Positions 1 through 11,800 of a stretch of DNA of 64,000 nucleotides are shown piece by piece. Below the pieces are notes generated by a model, which saw nothing but the letters and a program-made list of their open reading frames with translations, searched no databases and was not told where the DNA came from. The translations under genes were made by a program, and so were the position numbers. The stretch covers positions 110,754 to 174,753 of the forward strand of contig NW_022985211.1 of NCBI RefSeq assembly GCF_010093535.1, given 5' to 3'. Each line of letters opens with the position of its first letter. Within the stretch, counting starts at the first letter, position 1. This DNA is from Lindgomyces ingoldianus (taxonomy: Eukaryota > Ascomycota > Dothideomycetes > Pleosporales > Lindgomycetaceae).

Positions 1-68
1 ATCCCATACATCATATCCAAACCCATCATTCATCTCAGGAAGCCTAGAAACAGTGCTTTAATCTGACA
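1..68 (-). repeat. Partial LTR of the TGTCAG family (LTR-R), cut by window edge
   Basis: These 68 bases closely match the end of the complete solo LTR at 62731-63132 (same orientation) and the reverse complement of the start of the one at 37016-37396. The copy ends in ctgaca at 68. What follows (taatgtttac) is copia-A interior, also seen near 10.27 kb, so this LTR sits inside a copia-A element. Its other half and TSD lie outside the window. Confidence 0.85.
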
Positions 69-834
69 TAATGTTTACTTTTACATAGTCTTTTTAAAGT
101 ATCTTTATTACCTTTTATACAGCGCTTGCTTATGTAATAATGTCTAGTAATAGTAAAAAGTCTAAGTTAATTTTTAAGTATGCTTTAAAAACTAGCAGTG
201 TAGGTACTAGACTATGTAGGCTAGCTATGTTATTTAGAGCCTTAACTGCTATCTATAAAATAGCCTTATTATCTATATAGTTACCTAGCTTAGTCTTTAA
301 GATGTTAAACACTTATTAGAAAGGTATATGCGTGCGCTTAACTTTTCTAACTGCCTAATATGCTTTTATAGGCATTTACCTGCATATAGCTTCTATAATC
401 TTTATATAAGCTTAAAAATCTTTTAAAGCAAAGTTTATACTAGAGTTATGCATAATATAGTCTAAAGGTTTTTAATAGGTGTTAATCTAGCATTTGCATA
501 GTGCATTTTAGGTATCTTATGTAGACATAAATTTTAAGAATGTAGCAGCCTAAAATAATATGTCTATATTAATAACATGTAAGACATTTTTATTATTAAT
601 TTATATAATGTTAATAATAACTTTATAGTTAAAGTAAGTGTTATTTTTAATTATTAACTTAAATTTTTATAAAGCTTAGTTATATAATTAGCAAAGGTAG
701 CAGAACTTCTTAATCTTTTCTAGCACTACAGCATTAATGTTATAGCTAGCGCTAGTTAGCATTTTCTAGAGTCTCTTTATGCAGGGGTGTCTAAATTAGT
801 AGTAAAGGCAGTAGAGTTCTAATTTAGTAAAAAA

Positions 835-900
835 AAACATAAATTTTTTCTTACTAATATTAAAAAAAAACATAAATTTTTTCTTACTAATATTAAAAAA
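835..900. repeat. Short tandem duplication inside copia-A copy C
   Basis: A unit of about 35 bp (a run of A, then cataaattttttcttactaa) occurs twice in a row. The matching place in copy A (about 11,040-11,090) has one unit, so the duplication is private to this copy. It looks like replication slippage in AT-rich sequence. Confidence 0.7.
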
Positions 901-3493
901 AAGGTGTCTTTATTTTTATATAATAAGTATAGTAGTTTTGTCTTTATATATAATAATATTTAAAATGTTATTAAAGTATGCCCTAAGTTAGTTAGCATTT
1001 ACTAGTAATAGCAAAAATAGTGTTAAAGTTTTTAGAATGTAGTGTGTAACTAGACTAATTAAGTTCTAGATTTATATAGTACTAATTAATTTCTTTAGTG
1101 TCTAGCCTTTAAAGCTAATATTTATTTAGCTAGGTGTCTAATTAATTTCTATATATAAGTTCTCTTATATATACACCTTAAGTTAGAACTTGCTAATAGT
1201 AGAGATTTTTACTACGCCTATGTTCTATAGTTTACCTTAGTATACTATATAGTATTAGTTGTTAAGAATAAACTGCTTAGCATATTTTTTAGGTTTAATG
1301 CTATAGATGTCCTCTTCTATTACATAGTATAAATAGGCAGTAGAGGTAAGGTAGTTAATAGCTTTTTTAGTATCTTTACTTTTCTATTTTATTTTCTCTA
1401 CATTATATAAATTATTTTTTTTCTTAGAGTAACTTTTAAAGTCTTAGATGTACAAGGTAATAGCTTTATATAATAAGGTCTTATTATAAAAATTTTTATA
1501 TAAGGTAATGTACTAGTTTTTTACTTATGTATAGTTATTATAAAAGTAGTTTAATAACTAACATTCTTTTTTATAGCAGACAAAGCACTTCTTTATCTAT
1601 GTGCAGTTGTCTTTAGATTGTAGCCTAAACCTAAATAAAGATCTTCTACATTATCCTTTTCTACACAAAGAGAAGCTTTTTTCTTATTATGTAGACTTTT
1701 ATTATGCAGAGTTATATTAGCAGTCTATGTAGTATACATTAGGCAGTTCTTAGAGGTATTAGTTTACCCTTTAGTCTATAGTAACTTAAAGTAATGCTTA
1801 TAAGTTACTAAATAAGGCTTTACATAAAAGCTTAATAGTAAACATAGCATATTCTAGTTCTAGTTATTCTTAATAGGCTTATATAATAGTAGTGTGCAGT
1901 AGAACATTTTTTTAAAATTTTATTTTTAGTGCTTTTTATATAAGTGTAAGCTTATTAATTATTATTTTAAAAACTTTATATAAACTTTTATTAAAGTTTT
2001 TTTATTAGTATTATATAAAAGTTATTATTATCTAGTCTATTTAGTACTAGCTATAGTTTATATTAGTGTTAAAGTAACTACTTAAAGTGTTATATAAATG
2101 CTTCTAGTTATATCTAGAGCCTATATTATACATATAGTACATATTTACCTAACCTTTTAAAATATTTAAAAAGATATCTATATACTAAGTTTTCTAGATA
2201 TTTAGCTATTAATATAAATTAATAAAAATCTTTATTTTATTTATAAAAATGTTATATAGTTAACTTATATAGTTATTATTTTTTTTTATGCTTTTTAAAA
2301 TTATATAATCTTATTTACTAAAAGTTTTTTTTTAGCAGTTTTCTTTTAAAGTAGAAGTTTGTACAGGTTATAATGTAGTATAGATTATGTAGGTAGTATT
2401 AGTAGTGTATACACTACTGCAGGCAGTAGTGTGTATAATTAAGGGTGTAGAGCAGGCGTTAGGTAAAGTAGCATGTATTATTTATATAGTAATTAGTGTA
2501 GTGCTAGCTAAAGTGTAGAAGTAAGTAATGCTAGTATATTTAGTATTAATAGTAGCATTATGTTTAGTCTACTTCTATATAAAGCCTTATATAGTAATAA
2601 AAGTTATATATAAAGCTTTTTTAGTGTAATTACTTTTTTTTATGCTATATTATATAGCTTCTAGGCTTAGGTACCTTTAGTGCTTAGCTATAGTGTAATT
2701 CTTTTATTCTTTAGTACTTATATAAGCTCCTGTTTAAACGTGCAGCTAAGTGCTAAAAAGTCTTATAGTGTTTATTTTTTAAAATCCTTTATATACGCAC
2801 TTAAAAAAGTAACGCCTTTTTAAGTTATTATACATAAATTAGTAATTATATAACTTATATATAATTAAGTTTATAAGCTTATTAAAGCTTTTAACATGTT
2901 AATCTAATTATTCTAGTACTCTAGGCTAGTCTTGTTCTATAGTGTTGCCTCTAATATCCCTATGTCCTTTATAAGTTATTTATATAATAAAAATTATTCT
3001 TTATTCTTTTTATTATTATGTAAAGTTATTAGTTACTAATAAAATTTTATTATAATAGTATAGTTAATTACTTTTTTAGTAAATTACATAGGTACTGCTA
3101 TTATCTAGCTGCTAAGTTATACAGCTTTAATAGCTTTAGTGTGCGCCTTACACTATCTCCTTTTTACTTTATATAGTAGCAGAGCTTACTGTATAGTGTA
3201 AAAGATTAATATACTATTATCTAGCTACTAGGTTATGCAGCTTTAGTAGCTTTAGTGTACATCTTATACTATCTCCTTTTTACTTTGTATAGTAGCAGAG
3301 CTTGCTATATAATGCAAAGAATTAATCTACTATTCTAAAAAATAAGTAACTAAATAAAGTACTTTATAAGGTGTAAGTACTTTACTATTACTTTTTCTAA
3401 AAAATAAGTAATAAAATAAAGTACTTTATAAGGTGTAAGTACTTTATTATTACTCTTATTAATTTACAGTTAATTAAATTAACTACTAATTAG

Positions 3494-3773
3494 TGTTAAA
3501 TAAGCTCTAATAGCTAGCTGCTTATAGTATAAGCACTTAAGTAGTAAAAGTAAGAGTAGTGTACAGTGTACATAGTGTATAAGGTAGGTAAAGTAAGAGT
3601 AACATGTTTCTAGTTCTATTACTCTTGTCTTTCCTTTATATAGAAGAAAAGAGGGATATCTAGATGTTTGCGCACAGAGGTTTGCGCACAAGCATTATGT
3701 GACATAGATACGTAATCCTGCTCATGCGCGATCGTTCGTATCCAGGCCGCGACGCTGCTGCTACGTACGGACA
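3494..3773 (-). repeat. 280-bp LTR of copia-A (5' LTR of copy C)
   Basis: It begins TGTTAAATAAG and ends TACGGACA, exactly 280 bp like every other complete copia-A LTR here. The element-internal half (left) is RIPped. The outer half keeps GC-rich sequence such as gcgcgatcg. A 70-codon open frame that recurs in most copies of this LTR is not considered a gene. Confidence 0.92.
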
Positions 3774-4862
3774 AGTAATCTAGTTATACATAAGATCTTT
3801 AGCTTAGCACTTATACACCTTTTTTAAAGGGGTAAAACAACCTACATTAAAAGGCTATAAAAGGTGCAATAAGTATAAAAGTATATAAATAATAATAATT
3901 TTATTTTTTTTATAGTACTACAAGAAATTAAGTAAGTTATAGCTTTTATAGCTGTTAATAATAAAAAGCTAATAAGTGCTTATAACTTTTTTTTTATATG
4001 CTTATTAAAGTGCGTTAACTACTACAGCCTAAGCTTATTTATTGTCTAGCTGTTTTTAGAGACTGTAATAACCTAGTTCTAAGGTAAATTCTTTTTCTTA
4101 TACTAAGTAAAAAGGTAATAGCAGCTCTTAAAGATAATAAAAAGTAAAATAGCTTACTTTATTATGTTAATGCTTTAAATAACTATTATCTACTTTTTAT
4201 TACTTTACTATATTACTTTTAGCTGTCTTTATTTTTTTTAAGCTATAATAACTGCTCTAGTTAATATCTAGCCTATTATAAAGCTTAACTTATTAAAGTT
4301 ATATGTGTCTTTATTTTAGATACTATACTTAGCTTTTATGTTAGCTACTAGGCAAAACTAGCCTTAAATAACTTTTAGATTTTTATAAAGCGCTTTTTTA
4401 TAATTATACTTATAATTAAACTTTATTATAAACTTAGAGCAGTGCTTAACCTATATACTAGGCTAGTTTAAGCTAACTTAGCCTAGATTGCGCTCTGCGC
4501 GCAAGGAATTAGCTATATTAGCTATAGCTATAAGCCTAAAGGGAAATCTGCGCATAATAAGCTTAAGTATATACTTAATAACTACTTTTATTTTAAGCTT
4601 AGTTAGATTTCTTAATTTAGGCTAGTATTCTACTTATAAAGGCTGTCTAGCGCGTTAATTACTTAGTCTTATGTAAAAGACATTATAAATAGCTATAGTG
4701 TGTTATAAAAAAAGTTTTAAGTTTTATTTAAAAGCTTAAAAAGTAAGCTATATCTAACATTCTTTAGAAGATTTAATCTAGTGTTGTTATTAAGGCATTA
4801 TGTAGATAGGTAGAGTGTAGTAGGGGCTTAGCAAAAGTAGCTGGCTAACCCGCTAGGTACGT
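3774..4862 (-). mobile_element. Pogo/Fot1-like element, type F, copy F4 (split by copia-A)
   Basis: This is the reverse-complement counterpart of the first part of F1 (51985 to about 53,090). Right of the copia-A LTR it resumes mid-transposase and runs to a terminal inverted repeat (TIR) ending ggtacgt at 4862, followed by TA. The TIR carries only one copy of the motif that is double in F2 and F3. Transposase codons are riddled with stops. The other end lies beyond the window, left of copy C. The TA target is visible uninterrupted in the paralogous repeat near 14,863. Confidence 0.85.
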
Positions 4863-5114
4863 TATACCTTTCTATTAACTAAGTAATCTATGCTTTTTAT
4901 ACTAGCTTTAAAAGCCTTAATGTACTTATATAAAGCTTTTAAAAGTCTTAGCTACTTTAGATACTTATTATAAAAAGAAATTATAAAATTTAAAGCCTTA
5001 TACTAAACTAGATTAAAGTTATGTTCTTTTTATTATACTTAGTACTAAATTATTTTCTAGTAAAGCTTACTAGTAAGTATTTTCTTTACTTTCTACTTCT
5101 TTACTTTATTAATA
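4863..5114. repeat. Repeat H, segment 1 (unidentified)
   Basis: This AT-rich segment lies between F4 and the type G pogo element. It matches 14,863 to about 15,131 closely, where the same sequence is not interrupted. The identity of H is unknown; a reading frame with frequent former-Gln stops exists but I recognise no domain. An apparent 81-codon frame (5021-5266) crosses from H into the pogo TIR and is not a gene. Confidence 0.7.
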
Positions 5115-6980
5115 ACGTACTTTATAGGCAAGTTGCTCACACACCTAAGTTGCTTACTTTTGCTAAGACTCTACTACACTACCTTTTCTACACTAATGCA
5201 TTTCTAATAACACTACTTAAATATGTTAAAGGAACATTAGATGTAGCTTACGCTTTAGGCTCTTAAATAAAACATAACACTTTTTAACTAACGCGTTGCA
5301 GCTATCTATAGGGTCTTTTAAAAAATAATAAGTAACTAACACACTAGATAACTTTTCTAAGCTAATTATACAGCTAACTTATAGAAGCTAGATAATAATA
5401 AGAAGCAGGTAATTATTTAGCACATACTTAAGCTAGATGTGTAAGGATTTCCCCCCTAGCTAGCAGCTATAGCTAATATAGCTAATTCTTTGCGCGCTAA
5501 GCATAATATAGGCTATGTTAGCATAAACTAGCTTAATATGTTTATTAAGTGTTACTTAGAGCTTAAAGTAAAGTTTAAGCGTAAGTATAACTATAAAAAA
5601 GCTTTTTATAAGAATCCTATAGTAATTTAAAGCTAGTTTAACCTTATAAAGAATATTAAAGCTAAGTATAGCATCTAGAATAATAACATGTACAACTTTA
5701 ACAAAACAGAGTTTATAATAGGCTAGATATCTACTAGAGCAGTTATTATAAGTTTAGAGAGATAAGAACAGCTAAAAGCAGTCTAGCTAGGTAACTAGAA
5801 GTAGACAACAGCTATCTAGGGCATTAATGCTAAAAAGTAGGCTATTTTACCCTTTATTATTTTCTAGAGTAGCAACTACTTTTTAAACTAGTATAAAAAG
5901 GAAAATCTACTTTAGGATTAAGTTATTATAATCTTTAAGCGTAGCTAGACTACTAATTAGCTTAGTTTAGACTAGTTAAAGCACTTTAACATGCATATAA
6001 AAAAGTGTACTGTTAGCAGCTACTGTCTACTAGTTATTAATAGCTATAAAAGCTATAACTTGCTTTATTTCTAGTAATACTATAAAAATAATAAGATTAT
6101 TACTATTTATATGCTTTTTTACTTATTGCACTTTTTATAGCTACTTAATGTAGGTTGTTTTACTCTTTTAAAGAAGGTGTATAAGCGCTAAGCTAAAAAC
6201 CTTATGCGTAACTAGATTACCTATATTATAAAAATAAAGTTTTTACTATGCTTTAAAGCAGCCTATAATGCTATAATTACTTCTAGTAATATCTAAGAAA
6301 AGTTTTAAGGCGCTAGATTAGTTTCTTTTAACCTATAATAAGTTATAATAGGCCTTAATGTAAAGTTGCGCACTTTATTACTACTACTACCTATATACAA
6401 TAAGCCCTAGTAGTTGTAAACCCTAAGTAATACCCTAAAACTTAGGTTATAATTAATGCTTATAAAGATAAAAATTTAGAAGCATATAAATAGTTTACTA
6501 ACTTTTATAGTTAAGGTGTTTAAGAAAGTTTTAAAAAGGGCAGTAATAATTACATATAAGCTAGTGTTAGTGTAATAAGAAATTACTAAGCTTTAAGCAG
6601 CTAATAAGGCTGCTATATAACATAAATTGCATAAAAGAAAGTAGATTAAGGCAGAAGAGACTTTAATAATTTAGAAAGGCCTACGCTTAACAGCTCTAAA
6701 GGAGTTTAGGGCGCGCAGTAACAGGAAGAAGGCAAAGAAGCAGGTGTAAGCTAAAGTAAGTAAGCTATCCTAAAGGCGCTGCAGACAGTGCAATTAGACT
6801 AGGCATAACGCGCAAATGTGTAAGCAAGAAGTAGAAGTAGTATCTAAATAATATTCTAGGCTATACTGTACTATATAGTGCTAGAGCGGGTTGTTATGGG
6901 CTATAATAGAGTTTGTTAGGGTGGGGTCTTGGCAAAAGTAAGCGACTCGGGTGTGTGAGCGACTCGCCTATGAAGTACGT
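5115..6980 (+). mobile_element. Complete pogo/Fot1-like DNA transposon, type G (1866 bp)
   Basis: TIRs start ACGTACTT and end aagtacgt, flanked by TA at 5113-5114 and 6981-6982, as expected for Tc1/mariner-pogo insertion. The TIR architecture matches type F (ACGTAC, two motif copies, then cttttgccaag), but the motif is gagtcgct-like instead of gttggccggcca. The uninterrupted target is present in H2 near 15,132 (tttattaatagtaatgc), which confirms both ends. The interior is a RIPped transposase; the outer 50-60 bp on the right escaped. Confidence 0.93.
5480..6860 (+). pseudogene. RIP-destroyed pogo-family (DDE_1) transposase, type G
   Basis: Reading stops as former Gln/Trp recovers the order of a fungal pogo/Fot1 transposase. 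Near 5.69 kb is YNFNKTEFIIG, with Asn where the first catalytic Asp is usual. A GINAKK-AILPFIIF segment follows near 5.82 kb. The strongly conserved block ending in a NVGCFTLLKKVYKR-like string lies near 6.15 kb, and a C-terminal LRTLLLLLP stretch near 6.38 kb. Members of this family cut and paste at TA sites. This copy has stops throughout and cannot make protein. The N-terminal helix-turn-helix part is poorly readable. Confidence 0.8.
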
Positions 6981-7153
6981 TAGTAATTGTAAAAGAGTTT
7001 AGAAGTTTTTATTTAAAAGTAAATTTTAAACGTGTTTATAAAGTATATTTAGTGTAAAGATGTTATGTATCTTTAACTTTAAAAGTAGCTTTAAGTAGTA
7101 TAAGTTTCTAAATTATTTAAGTACTTTGAAAAGGCTTTTTTTTAATTAGATAG
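6981..7153. repeat. Repeat H, segment 2
   Basis: This is the continuation of H after the pogo insertion. It matches about 15,132-15,315 and ends in ttaattagatag. The last five bases (gatag, 7149-7153) are the left TSD of gypsy-E, with the right copy at 27266-27270. Confidence 0.75.
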
Positions 7154-7443
7154 TGTAACGGCGCAGGCAAGACAATGGGTCTGAATGCGGTATGAATCCA
7201 CTCAGAGGCATATGGGAGTGCGTGGGGACTCAGAGACCTGGGAATACTAATAACACCTATAGGCCTTGTACGTAGGATATTAGAAAACTACTAAGCTAGC
7301 TACAGAGGCAAGGTGCAACTAAATACATAAGGGAATAGGGGTAACTATAGGGGACTAGGTTAAGTCATAGTTAGGGCTAATACAGGGACCCTTTAGATAG
7401 GATCTAAGCAACCTAATATAGAACAATTTGTAGAATTATTACA
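7154..7443 (-). repeat. 290-bp LTR of gypsy-E (3' LTR)
   Basis: It starts TGTAACGGCGCAGG and ends gaattattaca. The outer 100 bp are almost free of RIP, while the inner end is AT-converted. Just inside, ctactcccctctctatag is the complement of the polypurine tract expected beside a 3' LTR. Confidence 0.9.
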
Positions 7444-7609
7444 CTACTCCCCTCTCTATAGGCTAATAGTCCCTATCTATAGTGTTTAGAAAGTATTTAG
7501 AACTACTTTAAAACTAATTTAAATAAGATATAATAAGTACTACTGTCTTAACTAAAATTTCTTATTACTAAGAAATAAACTAAAAACCTAATACTAATAT
7601 AATGCCTTT

Positions 7610-7889
7610 TGTTGAATGGGCTCCGACAGCTAGCTGCTTATAGTATGAGCACTTAAGTAGCAAGAGTAAGAGTGGTGTACAGTGTGCACAGCGTACAAGG
7701 TAGGTAAGGTGAGGGCAACATGTTTCTAGTTCTATTGCTCTTGTCTTTCCTCTGTACAGAGGAAAAGGGGGATATCTAGATGTTCGCGCACAGAGGTTCG
7801 CGCACAAGCATCACGTGACATAGATACGTGATCCTGCTCGTGCGCGATCGCTTGTATCCAGGCCGCGACGCTGCTGCTGCGTACAGACA
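7610..7889 (-). repeat. 280-bp copia-A LTR (3' LTR of copy A)
   Basis: It begins TGTTGAATGGGCTCC and ends GTACAGACA. It is the most GC-rich copy in the left half of the window, with little RIP over its whole length. It therefore approximates the family's ancestral LTR. Confidence 0.93.
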
Positions 7890-8899
7890 CTAGCAACTTT
7901 TCTTTTTGTCTAAAGAGTTGCGTTCTGCCTTTACTCCACCCCTATTTGTTAGGACTTGCCTTAGTGATGCTGTGCGTTAGGATAGGCTAGTTGCGCTATG
8001 TAAATAGCTCTTCTCTTCTTTATCCTTCGCTTTCTAAGCCCTGCTGTACAATCCCCTGGCTCTTTTCTCTTTTTGTACAGTGCTGACAGTAACAGATCCT
8101 TATAATAAGAAAGATAAGTGTGTATAATACAAAAAAAAAATAAAACAAAAGAAAATAGGCCTTATACAAAGGCGTTGTTAGTCTAGTTAGTCTAAGGCAT
8201 CTTTACGCACAGGATCTAGCTGGTCCACAGATGCTTCTATCTAGACAGAGAGGCAGTTAGTTAGGACTAATAATTAAAGAGCCTAGTTTAGTGTTTTTTT
8301 TATACATACATCTACTAAGTTATCTTTACTATTAATCTACTTAATTTTAGTAATTTCCCTTTTCTTGTACAATTTACAGAGTAACATAATGTTAATTATA
8401 AGTTGCTTTTTACTAGTAGTGCCTAGCTTAATAAGGCAATTATATAGAAACCTTAAATTTGTGTAGATTACTACTAGAATTAGTAGCAGTTTAAGTGTTT
8501 ATATAATTTGCTATAGAGTTATACTAAAAGTAATTGCATTATTAAACCCTCTAACTATTCTGTACAGTTTACTAGTAAGGACACTCTTAGTTACTCTTTT
8601 ACACTTAGTAGAATTCTAGTGTATAATGTTGCCTAGTATTTTAAAGCAGTTACTTTACTTTATATAGTCCTTATTACCTAATATAATTAAAAATTCTAGC
8701 TATAAGCTAAGGTCCTTATTATTAGTAAATAATCTATCTATAAAGATAAACAGCTTTGCATAATTAAGCTGTAATAGTAGAAAAGTAAGACTGCGCTTAC
8801 TATTATCTATCTGCTATTAAATTTATGCGTTAAGTGTATTAATATTGTTATGCAAAAGGTCTATAGTTTATGTAGTAATAAAAAGGTTAAATGCTGCCT

Positions 8900-11800
8900 T
8901 TAGTTAACATATAGATGTAATGTATGCTCTTTTTACATGTTACTTAACATATTATTATATAGCATCCTTATTCTCTAGGTTAATTATATAAAGGTAGCTT
9001 ACTTATTTTTTTTAAGTAAAAACTACTATGTTCTATGTAAGTTTAATCCTTTTACTATTAAACTTAATAAGTTACTTTTTTACTAAAATAGTTTTACTTT
9101 TTATATAAAACTTTGCTTTTTATAGTTTTTTCTTTTCTCTTTACACAAAATCCTTTGTTATAATGCTTAAAGTATTATTTATTTATAAGCTAGTAATACT
9201 AAAGGTGTGCTCTCCTTTATTAGTAATTAAAAAGTAGAAGTTGTATAAAGAGATGTGCATGCACAGCTTTTTTTTATAGTAGTTATAGTATGTCTTAAAC
9301 TAATACAGTCCTAATTTAGCAGTTTTATATAAGAGTTGTACAACCTAGAGTATTATATTTAGTAGAAAACTCTACTGCATCTTTTTTAGTAGCTTTGTGT
9401 ATAGCGTGCGCATAAGCTTATCTATTAATTAGATGTATACTTATGTAATATTACATAGTTTAAAATACATTCTATACATAGCTCTTAGGCTTACTTTTAT
9501 AGCTAAAAGTAGTCTTTAGCTTATTCTCTAAATAGTTAGTAACTAAGTAAGAATTTCTTTTTTCTTTTTATCTAAGTAGCTAGTAAACACTAGGCAGGAT
9601 TTCTTATATAGTTAAGTTGTTTTACCTTTTACTTTTTATATAAAGTAAAGGTTAAAAATCTAACCTTTGTGCCTTATTAGGTTGTACACTATAACCTTAA
9701 AAGTACTGTTAGTAATTAAAGTGTTTATCTCTATATAGTCTAATTTTTTAAATAGTTCTTTAAGTATAGTAATTACACTGTCTATACAGAGCTTAATAGA
9801 TAAGGCCTAATTATTCTTTTTCTTTTAGGTTAGAAATACCTAGTCTAGACTTTATATAAGTTTTTTTTACTTTTTACTTTTTCTAGTATCTATATCTTTC
9901 TTTTGCACTAGTGCAGCATTACTATTCTAAGAGGCTTAGTTTATAGTAGGCTTTAGTTCTGCCTTTACAACATTCTTATAAGGCTGTTTTTTTTTTCTTT
10001 TTTTTAAAAAAATTTTTTTATACAGGGATTAGTTTATCTAGGTTATCTGTTATAAGTAAGTTGTCTTTTTTCTTTTCTTTATAGTATAGTTTAACCTGCG
10101 TACATTAGAGCTTTAGTAGGCTATTCTCCTTTTTAATAATAACATCTCTCTCTGTAATGCTCTTAATCTTGTACAGGCTAGTCTAGCCTTTCTTCTCCCT
10201 CTATGCTATAATCTTTAAGCTAAGAGGAAAGTTAAGAACTTTATATGTTATAAGGCTATTATAAGTATTAATTATATAATTAATGTTTACTTTTACACAG
10301 TTTTTTTAAAGTATCTTTATTACCTTTTATATAGTGCTTACTTATGTAATAATGTCTAGTAATAGTAGAAAGTCTAGGTTAATTCTTAAGTATACCCTAA
10401 AAACTAGCAGTGTAGGTACTAGACTGTGCAGGCTAGCTGTGTTATTTAGAGCCTTAACTACTATCTATAGGATAGCCTTATTATTTATACAGTCACCTAG
10501 CTTAGTCTTTAGGATGTTAAACACTTATTAGAGAGGTGTGTGCGCGCGCTTAACTTTTCTAACTACTTAATGTGCTTCTATAGGCATCTGCCTATATATA
10601 GCTCTTATAATCTTTGCATAAGCTTAAAAATCCTTTAAAGCAAAGTTTATACTAAGGTTATACATAATATAGTTTAGAGGTTCTTAATAGGTGTTAATCT
10701 AGCATTTATATAGTGCATCCTAGGTATCTTATGCAGACATAGATTTTAGAAATGTAGTAGCCTAAAATAATATGTTTATATTAATAACATGTAGAACATT
10801 TTTATTATTAATTTATACAACATTAATAATAACTTTATAGTTTAAGTAAGTGTTATTTTTAATTATAAACTTAAATTTTTATAGGGCTTAGTTATATAAT
10901 TAGTAGAGGTAGCAGAACTTTTTAATCTCTTCTAGCACTACAGTATTAACATTATAGCTAGCGCTAGTTAGCATTTTTTAAAGTCTTTTTATGTAGGGGT
11001 GTTTAAATTAGCAGTAAAAGCAGTAAAGTTCTAATTTAGTAAAGAAAAACATAAATTCCTCTTTACTAATATTAAAAAAAAAGTGTCTCTTTTTTTATAT
11101 AATAAGTACAGTAGTTTTGTTTTTATGTATAATAATATTTAAAATATTATTAAAGTATGCCCTAAGTTAGTTAGCATTTGCTAGTAATAGTAGAAATAGT
11201 GTTAGAGTCTCTAAAATGTAGTATATAACTAGACTAATTAAGTTCTAGATTTATATAGTACTAATTAATTTTTTTAGTGTTTAGCCTTTAAAGCTAATAT
11301 TTATTTAGCTAGGTGTCTAATTAATTTCTATATATAAGTTCTCTTATATGTACGCCTTAAGTTAGGACTTGCTAATAGTAAAGATCTTTACTGCGCCTAT
11401 ATCCTATAGTTTGCCTTAGTATACTATATATTATTAGTTATTAAAAATAAACTACTTAGCATATTCTTTAGGTTTAATGCTGTAGATGTTCTCTTCTATT
11501 ACATAGTATAGATAAGTAGTAGAAGTAAGGTAGTTAATAGCTTTTTTAGCATTTTTACTTTTCTATTTTATTTCTTCTGCATTATGCAAATTATTTTTTT
11601 TCTTAAAGTAACTTTTAAAGTCTTAAATGTATAAAGTAATAGCTTTATATAATAAAGTCTTATTATAAAAATCTTTATATAAGGCAACATACTAGTTCTT
11701 TACTTGCGTATAGTTATTATAAGAGTAGTTTAATAACTAATATTTTTTTTTATAGCAGACAAAGTACTTCTTTATCTATGTGCAGTTGTCTTTAGATTAT

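Larger units (their letters stand above)
69..3773 (-). mobile_element. Copia-A copy C (Ty1/copia), 5' part, heavily RIPped
   Basis: This minus-strand copia-A copy has its 5' LTR at the right end (3494-3773). The interior runs leftward and aligns with 10.27-13.66 kb of the complete copy A. It holds degraded gag and integrase; the reverse transcriptase part lies beyond the window start. Stops occur throughout, mostly TAG/TAA at former Gln codons, so nothing is translatable. It is inserted in the pogo relic that resumes at 3774. It also carries a private tandem duplication of about 35 bp at 835-900. Confidence 0.85.

Noticed and set aside
3479..3691. Conserved open frame of about 70 codons beginning Met-Cys-Ala/Val-Asn-Leu, repeated at 7580-7807, 13644-13856 and 61105-61317
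   Set aside because: It lies wholly or mainly within the 280-bp copia-A LTR in each case, so repetition reflects LTR copies. The downstream end extends into unrelated flanks, and no domain is visible.
5021..5266. 81-codon plus-strand frame
   Set aside because: It crosses the precise boundary between repeat H and the pogo TIR at 5115, so it is a chance frame.
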